NCBI RefSeq assembly: GCF_004364345.1
Contig: NZ_SOCA01000001.1
Coordinates: forward strand, 868,001 to 932,000
From: Prosthecobacter fusiformis
Lineage (GTDB): Bacteria; Verrucomicrobiota; Verrucomicrobiia; Verrucomicrobiales; Verrucomicrobiaceae
DNA: 64,000 bases
Direction of reading: 5' to 3'
Shown: positions 17,313-26,602 of the stretch, piece after piece
Layout of the letters: the number at the start of each line of letters is the position of its first letter
How positions within the stretch are numbered: position 1 is the stretch's first letter
Notes under the pieces: generated by a model
Told to the model about the DNA's origin: nothing
The model's database searches: none
Seen by the model: the letters and a program-made list of their open reading frames with translations, nothing else
Translations under genes and position numbers: made by a program

Positions 17313-18608
17313 ATGAACAACGTCCATCTAGCCGTCCAATTCTTCCTTCAGATCGCCGTCATCCTTTTGGCCTGCCGCATTGTGGGGGCCATTGCCGCCC
17401 GCTTCGGCCAGCCGCAGGTGGTGGCGGAAATGATCACCGGGGTGGCACTTGGCCCTTCGCTTTTTGGCGTGGTGTCACCTGAATGGCAGCAGTGGCTTTT
17501 CCCCTGGGACCCGAAGCAGATGACGCGAGACACCTCTTGTTATCTCTTTCCCGCTTCACAGCTCGGGCTGGCGCTATACATGTTCATCGTCGGCATGGAG
17601 TTCCGCGTGGACATCGTCCGCAAGCGCTTAAAAAGCTCCGTCGCCGTTTCCCTGGCAGGCATGGCCACACCCTTTTTGTTAGGCGCAGGACTGGCCTGGG
17701 TCTTCTTCCACTACACAGACCTGTTTCCTGAAAAGACCTCGCTGATGGAGGCCATGCTTTTCCTGGGGGCCTCCATGTGCATCACAGCCTTCCCCATGCT
17801 GGCACGCATCATTCATTTCAAAGGACTGGCAGGCACCACCATGGGCACCGTGGCCATTGGCGCAGGAGCCATTGATGACGCCATGGCTTGGATCCTCCTG
17901 GCCGTCGTGCTGGCCAGCTTTGACGGTAATGCGGCCAATGCTCTCTACAACATCGGCGGTGCCGTGGGCTATGTCACCGTAACGCTGGTTTTGATCCGGC
18001 CGCTGCTGGCCTGGGGTGCAAGCCTGATGATCAAGGACGGCAAGCTCACCGACGCAGGTCTGGTCATCGGCATCGCCATGATGTCCCTGGGTGCCTGGTT
18101 TACGGATAAGATCGGCCTGCATGCCGTCTTCGGTGCCTTCATCATGGGGGCAGCCATGCCTCGCGGCGTGATGGTGCGCGACCTCATGGCCCGCATCCAG
18201 CCGCTGGCCGTGGCACTGCTGCTGCCGCTTTTCTTCACCTACTCCGGCCTGAATACAAAGATCGGCCTCATCAATAGCTGGTTCCTCTGGGGCATGTGCG
18301 CCGCTGTGCTGGCGGCTGCCGTCCTGGGCAAATGGGGAGCCTGTACCCTGGCCGCCCGCGCCACTGGCATCTCTAATCGCGAAGCCATGGGCATTGGCAT
18401 CCTCATGAACGCACGCGGCCTCATGGAACTGATCATCATCAACATCGGCCTCCAGCGCGGCATCATTTCCGAAGGCCTCTTCGCCACCCTCGTCATCATG
18501 GCCGTTGTCACCACCCTGATGGCTTCCCCTATCTTCGAATACTTCGTGGGTAGCGGCACCCAGAAGATAGAGCCTGAAGACGAAGCCACCCTCCCCGCCG
18601 CAATGTGA
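17313..18608 (+). CDS. CPA2-family cation/proton antiporter
   Basis: 431 residues with about 12 membrane segments. N-terminal QPQVVAEMITGVALGPSLFG, then GAGAIDDAMAWILL with the paired Asp of the ion site, and RGLMELIIINIGL near the end are family marks of Na+(K+)/H+ exchangers of the KefB/NhaS type. The C-terminal TrkA-N domain of KefB/C is absent. It follows the porin gene by 32 bases on the same strand and may be cotranscribed with it. The ion is not predictable from sequence. Confidence 0.88.
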   Translation: MNNVHLAVQFFLQIAVILLACRIVGAIAARFGQPQVVAEMITGVALGPSLFGVVSPEWQQWLFPWDPKQMTRDTSCYLFPASQLGLALYMFIVGMEFRVDIVRKRLKSSVAVSLAGMATPFLLGAGLAWVFFHYTDLFPEKTSLMEAMLFLGASMCITAFPMLARIIHFKGLAGTTMGTVAIGAGAIDDAMAWILLAVVLASFDGNAANALYNIGGAVGYVTVTLVLIRPLLAWGASLMIKDGKLTDAGLVIGIAMMSLGAWFTDKIGLHAVFGAFIMGAAMPRGVMVRDLMARIQPLAVALLLPLFFTYSGLNTKIGLINSWFLWGMCAAVLAAAVLGKWGACTLAARATGISNREAMGIGILMNARGLMELIIINIGLQRGIISEGLFATLVIMAVVTTLMASPIFEYFVGSGTQKIEPEDEATLPAAM

Positions 18609-18749
18609 GCCCCAAGTACCGCAGACACTCCTGCCCGCAACGTCCGTCCCAAGCACTAGCAGTCATACATGGCTGTGCCCGCCAGGGCGTGGGGTTTGGG
18701 AGACGTCGAACGCGGTGCAAGTTCTCGAAAACGCAAGACCATCCGCCCA

Positions 18750-18763
18750 CTCGCTGGCGCGAG
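18750..18763. repeat. REP-like hairpin CTCGC-TGGC-GCGAG
   Basis: A 5-bp stem with a 4-base loop, followed by CAGCCAC. Related copies lie at 18877 and, with changed stem bases that keep pairing, at 36834. Confidence 0.6.
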
Positions 18764-18876
18764 CAGCCACAAGTAGCTGCGCCCCAGGTACCGTGGGCAC
18801 TCTTGCCCGCGTCGTCCGCCCCAAGAAAACCCCGTCCGCCCCAAGCATGCATTGGACCCATGAGAACCCCCGCCCA

Positions 18877-18890
18877 CTCGCTGGTGCGAG
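18877..18890. repeat. REP-like hairpin CTCGC-TGGT-GCGAG
   Basis: Same stem as the copy at 18750 with one loop change, again followed by CAGCCAC. Copies near 19057 and 19237 are decayed. Confidence 0.6.
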
Positions 18891-18902
18891 CAGCCACACG
18901 TG

Positions 18903-19036
18903 GCTGCGCCCGCCAGGGCGTGGGGTTTGGGAGGGTATCGAAGCCAAGAGAAAGCTCGCCCTCAGGTGGCTGTCGAAACGACAAGCGGGGGTTTTGGCGA
19001 GCTAAAGCTCTGGAGTACTTTGGCTCCGCCCGCAGG
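18903..19036. repeat. Tandem structured repeat, copy A
   Basis: Contains nested inverted repeats: GCTCGCC at 18954 pairs with GGCGAGC at 18996, and inside them TGTCG-AAA-CGACA at 18971-18983. It matches copy B almost throughout. Confidence 0.75.
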
Positions 19037-19081
19037 GGCGCAAGACCATCCGCCAACTCGCTGGCACTAGCGCCACACGTA

Positions 19082-19217
19082 GCTGCGCCCGCCAGGGCAT
19101 GGGGGTTTTGGGAGGATATCGAAGCCAGGAGAAAGCTCGCCCTCAGGCGGCTGTCGAAACGACAAGCGGGGGTTTTGGCGAGCTAAAGCTCTGGAGTACT
19201 TTGGCACCGCCCGCAGG
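19082..19217. repeat. Tandem structured repeat, copy B
   Basis: Offset from copy A by 179-181 bp because of two inserted bases. The nested stems GCTCGCC/GGCGAGC (19135 and 19177) and TGTCG-AAA-CGACA (19152-19164) are unchanged while linker bases differ. Confidence 0.75.
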
Positions 19218-19256
19218 ATTGTGAGAGCATCCGCCACTCGCTGGGGGCGTGCGCAC

Positions 19257-19291
19257 AAAAAAACGCTGACCGGTTTCCCAGTCAGCGTTTG
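19257..19291 (-). terminator. Rho-independent terminator of the aspC-cysK-TPR operon
   Basis: On the minus strand AAACGCTGAC and GTCAGCGTTT form a 10-bp stem with a 10-base loop, followed by a run of T. It lies 18 bases after the TPR gene stop. Confidence 0.85.
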
Positions 19292-19308
19292 GATGGAGAT
19301 TGGAAGGC

Positions 19309-20403
19309 TTAGGATGCTTTGACAGGGGTCGTCCCAGCAGGGGCAGGCGGTGCGGGGTCTGCAGGAGCAGGCACGGGTGCCGGTGTAGGCGCTGGCACCG
19401 GGGCGGCTGGCGCGGCTGGAGCTGGGTTCACCTCGATCTTCGGGGCGACTGGCTCCACCGGAGCGGGTGCTGGCGCGGGGGCAGCAGGCTCAGCGGCTGG
19501 CATCGCCGGTGCGGCTGGTGCTGGAGCAGGTGTCACCTCGACCCTGGGAGCAGCAGGAGCAGCAGGAGCAGCGGGGGCCGGGGTCACTTCAATCATGGGT
19601 GCGCCTGGGGCGGGTGCAGCCTGGGGTTGGGTCTCAGCACCTGCTGGGGCCAGGGTAGGATTCAGCGTGGTGGAATCCAGCTTGAGCTGAGGGGCGCCTG
19701 GAACCGCGGCAGGTGTTTCCACCTTGGGCTTCGGCGGGCCGTCCACTTCCTTGGTCGGCAGCTTGGCGGAGATCCACCTCATGCGGCCTTCGCTCTGTTC
19801 GAGGAAGGTGGAGTTGGCATTGGAGAACTTGGCAGGCACGGCTTCATAGGCGGCCTTGGCTTCTTCTTCCTTGCCAGCGGCCCAGAGGAGATCCCCCAGA
19901 CGAAGCTGCGCGAGGGCGGCGACATCACTGCTGGAGAATTCATTGATCACGCGCTCAAACACGGGCTGGGCCTGGGAGGCTTCGCCCATGGATTCAAGTT
20001 TGGTCGCCAGACCCAGGAGGTTTTCAGCCAGCAGCGGATGGTCCGCATGCTGGGTGGTGAACAGGCGCAGGGCCTCCACGGAGGAGTCCTTTTTATTCTG
20101 GCTCCAAAGCAGATCCGACTTCAGCAGCAGGGCATTGCCAGCAGCGAGACTGCCGGGGTATTCACTGATGACGAGGTCGCAATCCTCCACCGTTTTAGCA
20201 GCCGCGAAGGCCTCACCAGCAGCGACGGCCGCAGCGCGGTTGGTATAGCTGACCACTCCATACAGGACCGCGCCGATGGCGATCACTGCGAAGAGCAGGA
20301 CCAGTTTTTTGAAGTGGGCTTCGAGGAATTCCTCCATGGGTGTGGAGGTCTCAATCGGAGCAGGAGGGACGGGGGATGGGGCGGGTGGAGTCGCTTTGGA
20401 CAT
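19309..20403 (-). CDS. Membrane-anchored TPR-like protein with Pro/Ala-rich tail
   Basis: 364 residues. A short Pro-rich N-terminus precedes one membrane segment (KKLVLLFAVIAIGAVLYGVV, about 32-51). TPR-like helical repeats lie at about 60-210 (ALAQLRLGDLLWAAGKEEEAKAAYEAVP). The last 140 residues are almost all Pro, Ala and Val with repeated PAPAAPAAP and IEVTPAP units. The layout resembles YfgM-like proteins (membrane anchor plus TPR), which assist envelope protein folding, but the tail is unusual. It is the last gene of an operon after cysK, 30 bases downstream, and has its own terminator. Confidence 0.75.
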   Translation of the reverse strand: MSKATPPAPSPVPPAPIETSTPMEEFLEAHFKKLVLLFAVIAIGAVLYGVVSYTNRAAAVAAGEAFAAAKTVEDCDLVISEYPGSLAAGNALLLKSDLLWSQNKKDSSVEALRLFTTQHADHPLLAENLLGLATKLESMGEASQAQPVFERVINEFSSSDVAALAQLRLGDLLWAAGKEEEAKAAYEAVPAKFSNANSTFLEQSEGRMRWISAKLPTKEVDGPPKPKVETPAAVPGAPQLKLDSTTLNPTLAPAGAETQPQAAPAPGAPMIEVTPAPAAPAAPAAPRVEVTPAPAPAAPAMPAAEPAAPAPAPAPVEPVAPKIEVNPAPAAPAAPVPAPTPAPVPAPADPAPPAPAGTTPVKAS

Positions 20404-20433
20404 GGGCCGTTTTTTTCTAAAGGAGGTCAGGGA

Positions 20434-21417
20434 TTAAGCACCCACCTGGGCACGGGCTTCATCAGCCAGGGCGGTGGAGAGGTAACGCTCACCCGTGGAG
20501 CAGGCCACGGTGACGATGAGCTTCCCTGCGTTTTCAGGACGCTGGGCGACCTGGATGGCGGCGACGACGTTGGCACCGGTGCTGATGCCGACGAGCATGC
20601 CTTCTTCCTTGGCCAGGCGGCGTGCCATGGCGAAGGCATCGTCATTGCTGACCTTGATGCATTCGACGATCTGGGCATTGCCAGCACTGTCCTTGAGGTG
20701 GAGATTTTTCGGGACGAAACCAGCGCCAGTCCCCTGGATTTTGTGCGGGCCTGGCTGCACCGGCTCACCTGCCAGAGTCTGGTTGATGACCGGAGATGCC
20801 TCAGGCTCCACGGCGATGGCCTGGAAGCTGGGCTTGCGGGGTTTGATCACCTCGCAAGTGCCGGTGATGGTACCGCCAGTGCCGACGGCTGCGACAAAGA
20901 TGTCCACCTGACCATCCGTATCCGCCCAGATTTCCTCGGCGGTGGTTTTCATGTGGATGGCCGGGTTGGCCGGATTTTCAAACTGCTGGGGGATCCAGGC
21001 GTTCGGTGTCTCTTTGAGAAGCTCTTCCGCTTTGGCGATAGCCCCTTTCATCCCCTGTGGGCCAGGAGTCAGCACGAGTTGGGCACCCAGGAGGGCCAGG
21101 AGCGTGCGGCGCTCCATGCTCATGGTTTCCGGCATGGTGAGGATGAGTTTATAACCCTTGGCTGCAGCGACAAAAGCCAGCGCGATGCCGGTGTTGCCAC
21201 TGGTCGGCTCAATGATGGTGGTTTCCTTCGTCAGGATGCCACGCGCCTCTGCATCTTCGATCATGGCCATGCCGATACGATCCTTCACGCTGCCCAGTGG
21301 GTTGAAGAACTCGCACTTCAGAGCGATGGTGGCGTTGAGGCCAGCCGTCACTTTGTTCAGTTTGACCAGCGGTGTTTTGCCGACGGTTTCGACGATGTTA
21401 TTGTAGATATGGCCCAT
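20434..21417 (-). CDS. cysK: Cysteine synthase A (O-acetylserine sulfhydrylase)
   Basis: 327 residues; a PLP enzyme making cysteine from O-acetylserine and sulfide in the cytoplasm. The PLP lysine is Lys45 in [11 protein letters not shown]. The substrate loop TSGNTGIA and the phosphate-binding GTGGTITG are intact. Full family length. It lies between the aminotransferase gene and the TPR gene on the same strand, so aspartate aminotransferase and cysteine synthesis seem to be expressed together. Confidence 0.95.
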   Translation of the reverse strand: MGHIYNNIVETVGKTPLVKLNKVTAGLNATIALKCEFFNPLGSVKDRIGMAMIEDAEARGILTKETTIIEPTSGNTGIALAFVAAAKGYKLILTMPETMSMERRTLLALLGAQLVLTPGPQGMKGAIAKAEELLKETPNAWIPQQFENPANPAIHMKTTAEEIWADTDGQVDIFVAAVGTGGTITGTCEVIKPRKPSFQAIAVEPEASPVINQTLAGEPVQPGPHKIQGTGAGFVPKNLHLKDSAGNAQIVECIKVSNDDAFAMARRLAKEEGMLVGISTGANVVAAIQVAQRPENAGKLIVTVACSTGERYLSTALADEARAQVGA

Positions 21418-21471
21418 GATGATTTGGGAATGAAGGTTTGAGGGGACTGACGCGAACTGACAGGTAAGGTC

Positions 21472-22638
21472 TTAATGCTGGCCGCAGAATTCTTCAAAGC
21501 GGTCCATGCCGGCATTGATGACGTCCAGGCCAGTGGCGTAGCTGAAGCGCACGGTGTATTCCGCACCGAAGGCCACGCCGGGGACGGCGGCGACCTTGCC
21601 TTTGCTGAGCAGCTTTTCACAGAAGTTCACGGACTTGATGCCGATAGGCTCGATGCCGACCAGGAAGTAAAACGCGCCCTGGGGTTCCACGACGGTGATG
21701 TTCTTGATGGCCTGAAGGCGGCTGAGCATATACTGGCGGCGCACGTCGAACTCATCGCGCATGTCGGCCACGATCTGCTGGTCACCCTGGAGAGCGGCGA
21801 TGGCACCATACTGGGCAAAGGTGGTCGGGTTGCTGGTGGTGTGGCTCTGGATGGTATCGATCGCATCGGCGATCTTTTTCGGAGCGGCGGTATAACCCAG
21901 GCGCCAGCCTGTCATGGCATAGGCCTTGGAGAAGCCATTGATCGTGATGGTGTGATCAAAGATGTCCTTGCTGATGCTGGCGATGCTGACGTGCTGGTTG
22001 TCACCATAGACCAGCTTTTCATAAATTTCGTCCGAGAGGATGAGGATGTCTTCAGCGCAGGCAATTTCACCCAGGGCCTTCAGTTCTTCTTTGGTATAGA
22101 CGGAGCCAGTCGGGTTGCCCGGGCTGTTGATGATGATCATCTTGGTCATCGGAGACATGGCGTCTTCGAACTCTTCAGGAGTGATCTTCCAGTCGTTTTC
22201 CACCTTGGTTTCAACGACGACCGGGATACCGCCAACGAGCTTCACCATTTCAGGGTAGCTGGTCCAGTAAGGAGCCGGGATGATGACTTCGTCCCCTGGA
22301 TTCACACAGGCGGCGATGGCGTTGTAGCAGCTATGCTTGGCACCGCAGTTCACGCTGATCTGGGATGGATCATACTGGATGCCATTTTCGATGAGGAGCT
22401 TGGCAGCGAGGCCTTCGCGCAGTTCCAGCAGGCCGGCGCTTTCGGTATAGCGGGTCTTGCCCGTGTTCAGCGCCTCGATGGCTGCCGCAGTGATGTGCGC
22501 TGGAGTGTCAAAGTCAGGCTCGCCCGCACCAAAGCTCAGTACATCCACACCCTGCTTCTTCAGCGCCTTGGCCTGGCTGGTGATGGCTAAGGTCATGGAG
22601 GGCGAAAGTTCGGCGATGTTTTTGGCGATAAAGTCCAT
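21472..22638 (-). CDS. aspC: Aspartate aminotransferase (class I, subgroup Ib)
   Basis: 388 residues. The start MDFIAKNIAELSPSMTLAI fits the family; an upstream in-frame ATG would add 82 Pro/Ser-rich residues and is rejected. The PLP Schiff-base lysine is Lys238 (GFSKAYAMTGWRLGY). NSPGNPTG and the SDEIYEKLVY block are clear, and the tail RFSYAT carries the substrate arginine. It converts aspartate and 2-oxoglutarate to oxaloacetate and glutamate; subgroup Ib members may also take other amino acids or prephenate. Confidence 0.92.
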   Translation of the reverse strand: MDFIAKNIAELSPSMTLAITSQAKALKKQGVDVLSFGAGEPDFDTPAHITAAAIEALNTGKTRYTESAGLLELREGLAAKLLIENGIQYDPSQISVNCGAKHSCYNAIAACVNPGDEVIIPAPYWTSYPEMVKLVGGIPVVVETKVENDWKITPEEFEDAMSPMTKMIIINSPGNPTGSVYTKEELKALGEIACAEDILILSDEIYEKLVYGDNQHVSIASISKDIFDHTITINGFSKAYAMTGWRLGYTAAPKKIADAIDTIQSHTTSNPTTFAQYGAIAALQGDQQIVADMRDEFDVRRQYMLSRLQAIKNITVVEPQGAFYFLVGIEPIGIKSVNFCEKLLSKGKVAAVPGVAFGAEYTVRFSYATGLDVINAGMDRFEEFCGQH

Positions 22639-23008
22639 AGTGGGAAAAGGTGCGGATCTGGTGGTTGTGCGGTTCCCTTTGGGGGAGGGGGTGGCTAAAA
22701 AGGAGCGGGGAGCGGGTTTGTCAACGCTGGGGGTGGCGGGCAAAGAGGGAGATGTAGCCAGTTTCCTGGCCGATGACGAGCCAAAAACGCATTCTATTGT
22801 GGCGGGAAGCACTCCGTTTTGAGTCGTTGCACGTTGGTTTCGGCCACTCGGAAGTTCTGGATGAGGCTTTTGGAATGACCCCAACTGCCCTCGGCAGGCC
22901 TGAGCAAAAAGAAGCGTCAGTGCTCTTTAGGCAGCGGCGAGTTCCCTTTATATTGTGCCAATCTTTCAACTTGCCTGAGTGCGTGAACATGCCGCATTCT
23001 GCAAGCCT
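22639..23008. other. Divergent gap between aspC and doxX
   Basis: 370 bases that must hold the promoters of both divergent genes. Short frames here are not supported. I saw no clear operator or terminator. Confidence 0.5.
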
Positions 23009-23416
23009 ATGCTAAAACTCCTGCGTCTCTCTTTCCTGCCCCAGTCGGCAGATCTCGGCCTGCTGGTTCTCCGTATGGCCTTGGGCCTGCCGATGCTGGT
23101 GCTTCATGGCCTGGATAAAGTCCAAAAATTCGACACCCTCGCACCCAAGTTCCTCCCGCTTTTCGGCCTGCCGTCCAATGTGAGTCTGGGCATGGCCATC
23201 TTTGCGGAGCTGGTGTGCGCGGGCCTTGTAGTCGTCGGCCTCTTCACCCGCTTCGCTGCCCTGAGCCTCAGCATCACGATGGGTGTGGCCTTCTTCATTG
23301 CCCACAACGCCCAGTTCACGGGTGAAAAACCAGGCGAGCTGGCCTTCGTTTACCTGGCGGGCTTTGTCACCCTCTTGCTGGCCGGTGGTGGCAAGTTTTC
23401 GGTGGACGGCAAGTAA
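23009..23416 (+). CDS. DoxX family membrane protein
   Basis: 135 residues with four hydrophobic segments. LGLLVLRMALGLPMLVLHGLDKVQKF and the segment FAELVCAGLVVVGLFTRFAALSL are the usual DoxX marks. Family members work with redox partners in the inner membrane, often in thiol or quinone stress, but the exact role here is unknown. The ATG at 23009 directly precedes the first membrane region; an ATG 30 bases upstream is less likely. Confidence 0.85.
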   Translation: MLKLLRLSFLPQSADLGLLVLRMALGLPMLVLHGLDKVQKFDTLAPKFLPLFGLPSNVSLGMAIFAELVCAGLVVVGLFTRFAALSLSITMGVAFFIAHNAQFTGEKPGELAFVYLAGFVTLLLAGGGKFSVDGK

Positions 23417-23750
23417 TCTCATCACCCGGATGCTGAGCCAGGGAGGATTTTCTCCTGCGCTCAGTTCCGGGCGCTTGCGCAGGCGCACCGCCTAGAGAAT
23501 ATTAGGGTGTGCCTGCGTTAAATTCCGCCATCCAAGAGCACCAGGCAGCGCCTTCCCCAGGACGCGATACGTTCCCCACCCCTGTACTGCCAGATGGGGA
23601 AAGAACGGGGACCTCATGGGGATCTAAGTCCCCATCCATCAAGACTGATCCTCAACGCATTCAGGTCAGAATTCCCCCAATGGGGAAAATTTCGCACTTC
23701 ATCCCCATGATGGCTATTCAACGCTTCAGCCTGAAAGGATGCTGCCTCTC
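23417..23750. other. Upstream region of the ABC-2/DUF58 operon
   Basis: About 330 bases with no gene. It contains a 7-bp inverted repeat ATGGGGA/TCCCCAT at 23616-23635 and further GGGGA words nearby, and a GCGC-rich palindrome near 23471. A terminator or operator role is open. Confidence 0.4.
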
Positions 23751-25145
23751 ATGACGCTCGTTCAACCGATCACAGATTTTCCAGACCGCCTTTCACCGAT
23801 GGTGGTGAAGGAGCTACGTCAGGGCCTGCGCACGCGGCTTTTTGGCGGAGTCATGATGGTACTGCATGCCATCCTGGTTCTCGTCACACTGATGCGGGGT
23901 GCTAACAGCGACGGGTCGGAAGTACGCGGCATCATGGACGGGCTGATTACCTTTGTCCTGTTCTGCATTTTCCCCCTCTGCGGGTTCTCTGCCCTGGCAG
24001 GCGAGATCAAGGCGAATACGATGGACATGCTGGTCCTGACCCGCTTGTCCGCAGGGCGAATTGTGCTGGGCAAATGGGCGGCCATTGTCCTGCAATCCCT
24101 TTTGGTGACGGTCAGCCTGATGCCTTACATCGTGGCGCGTTATGTCTATGGCGGCTCAGAGCTTTTTGCGGACCTTTGGTCACTGGTCTTTAAGTGGGTG
24201 ATCAGTGCGGCGCTCACTGCCGGGGTCGTGGCCCTTTCCACCCAGAAACAGTTTTGGCTGCGTGCGCTGATCATTGCAGTGCCCCTCTTTTTCTCGGGAC
24301 TTTCGTCCATGGTCTGGGCGGGGCTAGGATTCATGAGCGGGCGTAGTGGTGGCTCCTCCATGGGCGGCAGCAGCCTCTGGGAGCCGGTCATCCAGGTCCT
24401 GGGCTGTGGCTGGCTCATCTTTGCCCTGCTCAGCTTTGCCGCCACGCGCATTGCCCCGCCGGCCTCTCTGCTCTCGGTGGCCAAGCGGCTGGTAAATCTG
24501 GCCGCGCTTATTGTTTTGCCCTGTCTGTACTGGCTAACAGGCCAGACAGGTGGTGCGCTTTTCTTTGTCACTGTGGTGCTCATCGTGGCATCCGTGGATG
24601 CAATGACGGAAGAGGTGCATGCCCTGCCTTCGGTTTACCTGCCGTTTTATCAGCGCTCCTGGTGGGGGAAGATTGCGAGCTGGTTTTTAGTCCCAGGTTG
24701 GGTGCACGGCTTTTTGTATTCCCTTCTATTGGTTCTCTCCTGCGTGGTGGTCACCGGATTGACGGATGATTGGGGATCTGCTGCACGCATCTGGCTGGTG
24801 GGTTGCAGCCTTTGGTTTATCGCGCTGACCAGTCAGTTCCTCTCCTTCCGGCGTACGGGAGATTACCTGGGGGCCTTTTGCGCAGGTGCTTTTATCCTGT
24901 ATGTGCTGACGATGCTGAGCTCCCTCATCCTGTCCTTTTCCACCCGCAAGGCTGAGCTGCAATGGATGGCCGGCCTGCTCCCGACCACCACCTTTTCCCT
25001 GATGGACGGCTCTGTGGGGGGCAGTCTGCAGGGCGGCATGGCCGTCAGTCTGGTCTGGCCGCTCTTTCTGTGGTGTTTTGCCTCCTTCGCTTATCGCCGG
25101 AGCCGTGGGGCCCGTGAGGAGGCGCGCAGAGCTCTTTCCGCATGA
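23751..25145 (+). CDS. ABC-2 type transporter permease-like protein (first copy)
   Basis: 464 residues with about 12 hydrophobic segments. The N-terminal block FPDRLSPMVVKELRQGLRTR is shared with the next gene and places a conserved amphipathic stretch before the first membrane helix. The middle has GEIKANTMDMLVLTRLSAGRI, typical of ABC-2 membrane subunits. AAAGGA 11 bases upstream supports the start at 23751. No ATP-binding subunit is encoded next to it. Its stop overlaps the next start as ATGA. Confidence 0.78.
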   Translation: MTLVQPITDFPDRLSPMVVKELRQGLRTRLFGGVMMVLHAILVLVTLMRGANSDGSEVRGIMDGLITFVLFCIFPLCGFSALAGEIKANTMDMLVLTRLSAGRIVLGKWAAIVLQSLLVTVSLMPYIVARYVYGGSELFADLWSLVFKWVISAALTAGVVALSTQKQFWLRALIIAVPLFFSGLSSMVWAGLGFMSGRSGGSSMGGSSLWEPVIQVLGCGWLIFALLSFAATRIAPPASLLSVAKRLVNLAALIVLPCLYWLTGQTGGALFFVTVVLIVASVDAMTEEVHALPSVYLPFYQRSWWGKIASWFLVPGWVHGFLYSLLLVLSCVVVTGLTDDWGSAARIWLVGCSLWFIALTSQFLSFRRTGDYLGAFCAGAFILYVLTMLSSLILSFSTRKAELQWMAGLLPTTTFSLMDGSVGGSLQGGMAVSLVWPLFLWCFASFAYRRSRGAREEARRALSA

Positions 25146-26602
25146 ATACGGCCCCTCTTCCCCTCCTCCGCGATTTCAGCGACCGCCTCAGCCCGATGCT
25201 GGTGAAGGAGTTGCGTCATGGACTGCGCACGCGAGCGTTTACTTCCCTGCTTACCAGCTTTCAGGTTTGCATGATCCTCATCACCGGCTCCGGGGTGCTC
25301 GGGATCCCACAGGAGGTCATCAGCAATATTTTTTGGACCGTCGCCCTGGTGGCTTTGCTGCTGGCGCTGCCACTGCGGGGTTTCGGCACGCTCTCGGGTG
25401 AGGTGCAAGGAGGCACGATGGACATGCTGACGCTGACCTCCATCTCATCCTTCCGGATCGTTTATGGAAAGTGGTCTGCGTTGTTCAGCCAGACCTTGCT
25501 GCTATCCATCTCGCTGCTGCCATACATGGTGGCGCGATATCACTTTGGCGGTGTGGAAATCGTGCGGGAGGCGCTGGCGCTAGCCGCCGCAGTACTGGCC
25601 TCCGCCATTGTTTCCGCAGCCTATGTGGCCTTTTCTTCACAGCGCTCACTGGTGCTGCGTCTGTTTCTGACGGCGGGCATCCTGCTGGCTCTGGTGCCGG
25701 TGACCGTCTTCATTTTTGTCATGATCAATGACACAGGCGGGGACAGGGTGCTGGTGGAATTCCTCACCTTATCCAAACTGGAGCAGGCAGGGTTGCTCCT
25801 GGGCATTCCCTTTTTATCCGCCTATGCCGTCTTTACCTTTTTGGCGCTGGGAGCCTCCCGCATCGCCCCGGTTTCAGAAAATCACAGCACGTGGAAACGG
25901 CTGATCCATTTGGTCATGCTGATGCTGCTGATGCTCGCAGGATTTGCGCTGAGTTTTCATCCCGATAACTCAGCCACGATCTGGGCCTACTTCCCCTCCG
26001 CAGTTTTGACCCTCCTGGTGGGCGTGGATGTCCTGACGGAGCCTATGCCGCGTTTCCCCAGCGTCATCCAGAGGCTTCAAAGCGGCGGCCTCCCCCCTGC
26101 GATGGGCAGGTTTCTTTATCCCGGTTGGGCCAGCGCAGTCAATTACTACATCCTGTTAGGCGTGATGAATCTCTGCATCCTCCTTGTGCTTTGGGAAAAG
26201 CATTCGATGCATGATTTTGGGGAATTTATCGTGATGATGTCCATTGTGTTGGCCTCCGCCCTTGTTCCTGTCGCCATCCGTTTGAACAAGACCAACCTGT
26301 TTGCCAACTGGTGTGTGGTCCACATTGTTTTGGGGGTCATCGGCATCTTGCTCACCATGTTCAGAGGTCTTAGCCGCGCTGGGGAGGTGGGTTTCCTGGG
26401 CGTCTTTACCCCCGTGACGGGCGTCTTTGGCTCGATGAACAATTACCAGCATGAGGACGAAATTCTCCTGGCCACTTTTGCCTTCAGCCTCTGCTGGCTG
26501 GCCACGGCAGTGGTCCTGGCCAGGAAAGAAAGCGCGGTTTATCAATCGCTGGAAACAGAAGCACGTCTGCTTTCCGCTCCCAACCCTGCTGCTGAATCGT
26601 GA
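25142..26602 (+). CDS. ABC-2 type transporter permease-like protein (second copy)
   Basis: 486 residues, a paralogue of the preceding gene: FSDRLSPMLVKELRHGLRTR and GEVQGGTMDMLTLTSISSFRI align with it. About 12 hydrophobic segments are present. It is coupled to both neighbours by overlaps (ATGA before, GTGA after). The pair may form a heterodimeric membrane unit served by an ATPase from elsewhere, or may have lost ATPase dependence. Function unknown. Confidence 0.78.
   Translation: MNTAPLPLLRDFSDRLSPMLVKELRHGLRTRAFTSLLTSFQVCMILITGSGVLGIPQEVISNIFWTVALVALLLALPLRGFGTLSGEVQGGTMDMLTLTSISSFRIVYGKWSALFSQTLLLSISLLPYMVARYHFGGVEIVREALALAAAVLASAIVSAAYVAFSSQRSLVLRLFLTAGILLALVPVTVFIFVMINDTGGDRVLVEFLTLSKLEQAGLLLGIPFLSAYAVFTFLALGASRIAPVSENHSTWKRLIHLVMLMLLMLAGFALSFHPDNSATIWAYFPSAVLTLLVGVDVLTEPMPRFPSVIQRLQSGGLPPAMGRFLYPGWASAVNYYILLGVMNLCILLVLWEKHSMHDFGEFIVMMSIVLASALVPVAIRLNKTNLFANWCVVHIVLGVIGILLTMFRGLSRAGEVGFLGVFTPVTGVFGSMNNYQHEDEILLATFAFSLCWLATAVVLARKESAVYQSLETEARLLSAPNPAAES

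Larger units (their letters stand above)
18609..19256. repeat. Non-coding block of palindromic and tandem repeats
   Basis: About 650 bases with no credible gene. It holds three copies of a GCCCGCCAGGGCGTGGGG-type block (near 18677, 18907 and 19086) and REP-like hairpins at 18750, 18877, 19057 and 19237. It also holds two near-identical copies, about 180 bp apart, of a longer structured unit. The reading frames that cross it on both strands are low-complexity and change with each repeat. Confidence 0.75.

Noticed and set aside
18605..19186. Open frames of about 190 codons across the repeat block
   Set aside because: They consist of translated repeats and differ between copies; both strands are open only because the repeats lack stops.
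18609..19256. CRISPR array
   Set aside because: The repeated units vary in length and spacing and have no constant repeat with unique spacers. No cas genes are near.
19300..21441. Long open frame on the plus strand over the TPR and cysK genes, Gly/Arg/Cys-rich
   Set aside because: It mirrors the Pro/Ala-rich tail and codon bias of the minus-strand genes, whose products are clear. It has no signal or domain.
21475..22590. 371-codon plus-strand frame over the aminotransferase gene
   Set aside because: Antisense to a clear aminotransferase with PLP lysine; no domain of its own.
22639..22884. 82-residue N-terminal extension of the aminotransferase
   Set aside because: The extension is Pro/Ser-rich, not conserved in aminotransferases, and the family start MDFIAKNIAELSP is at 22638.
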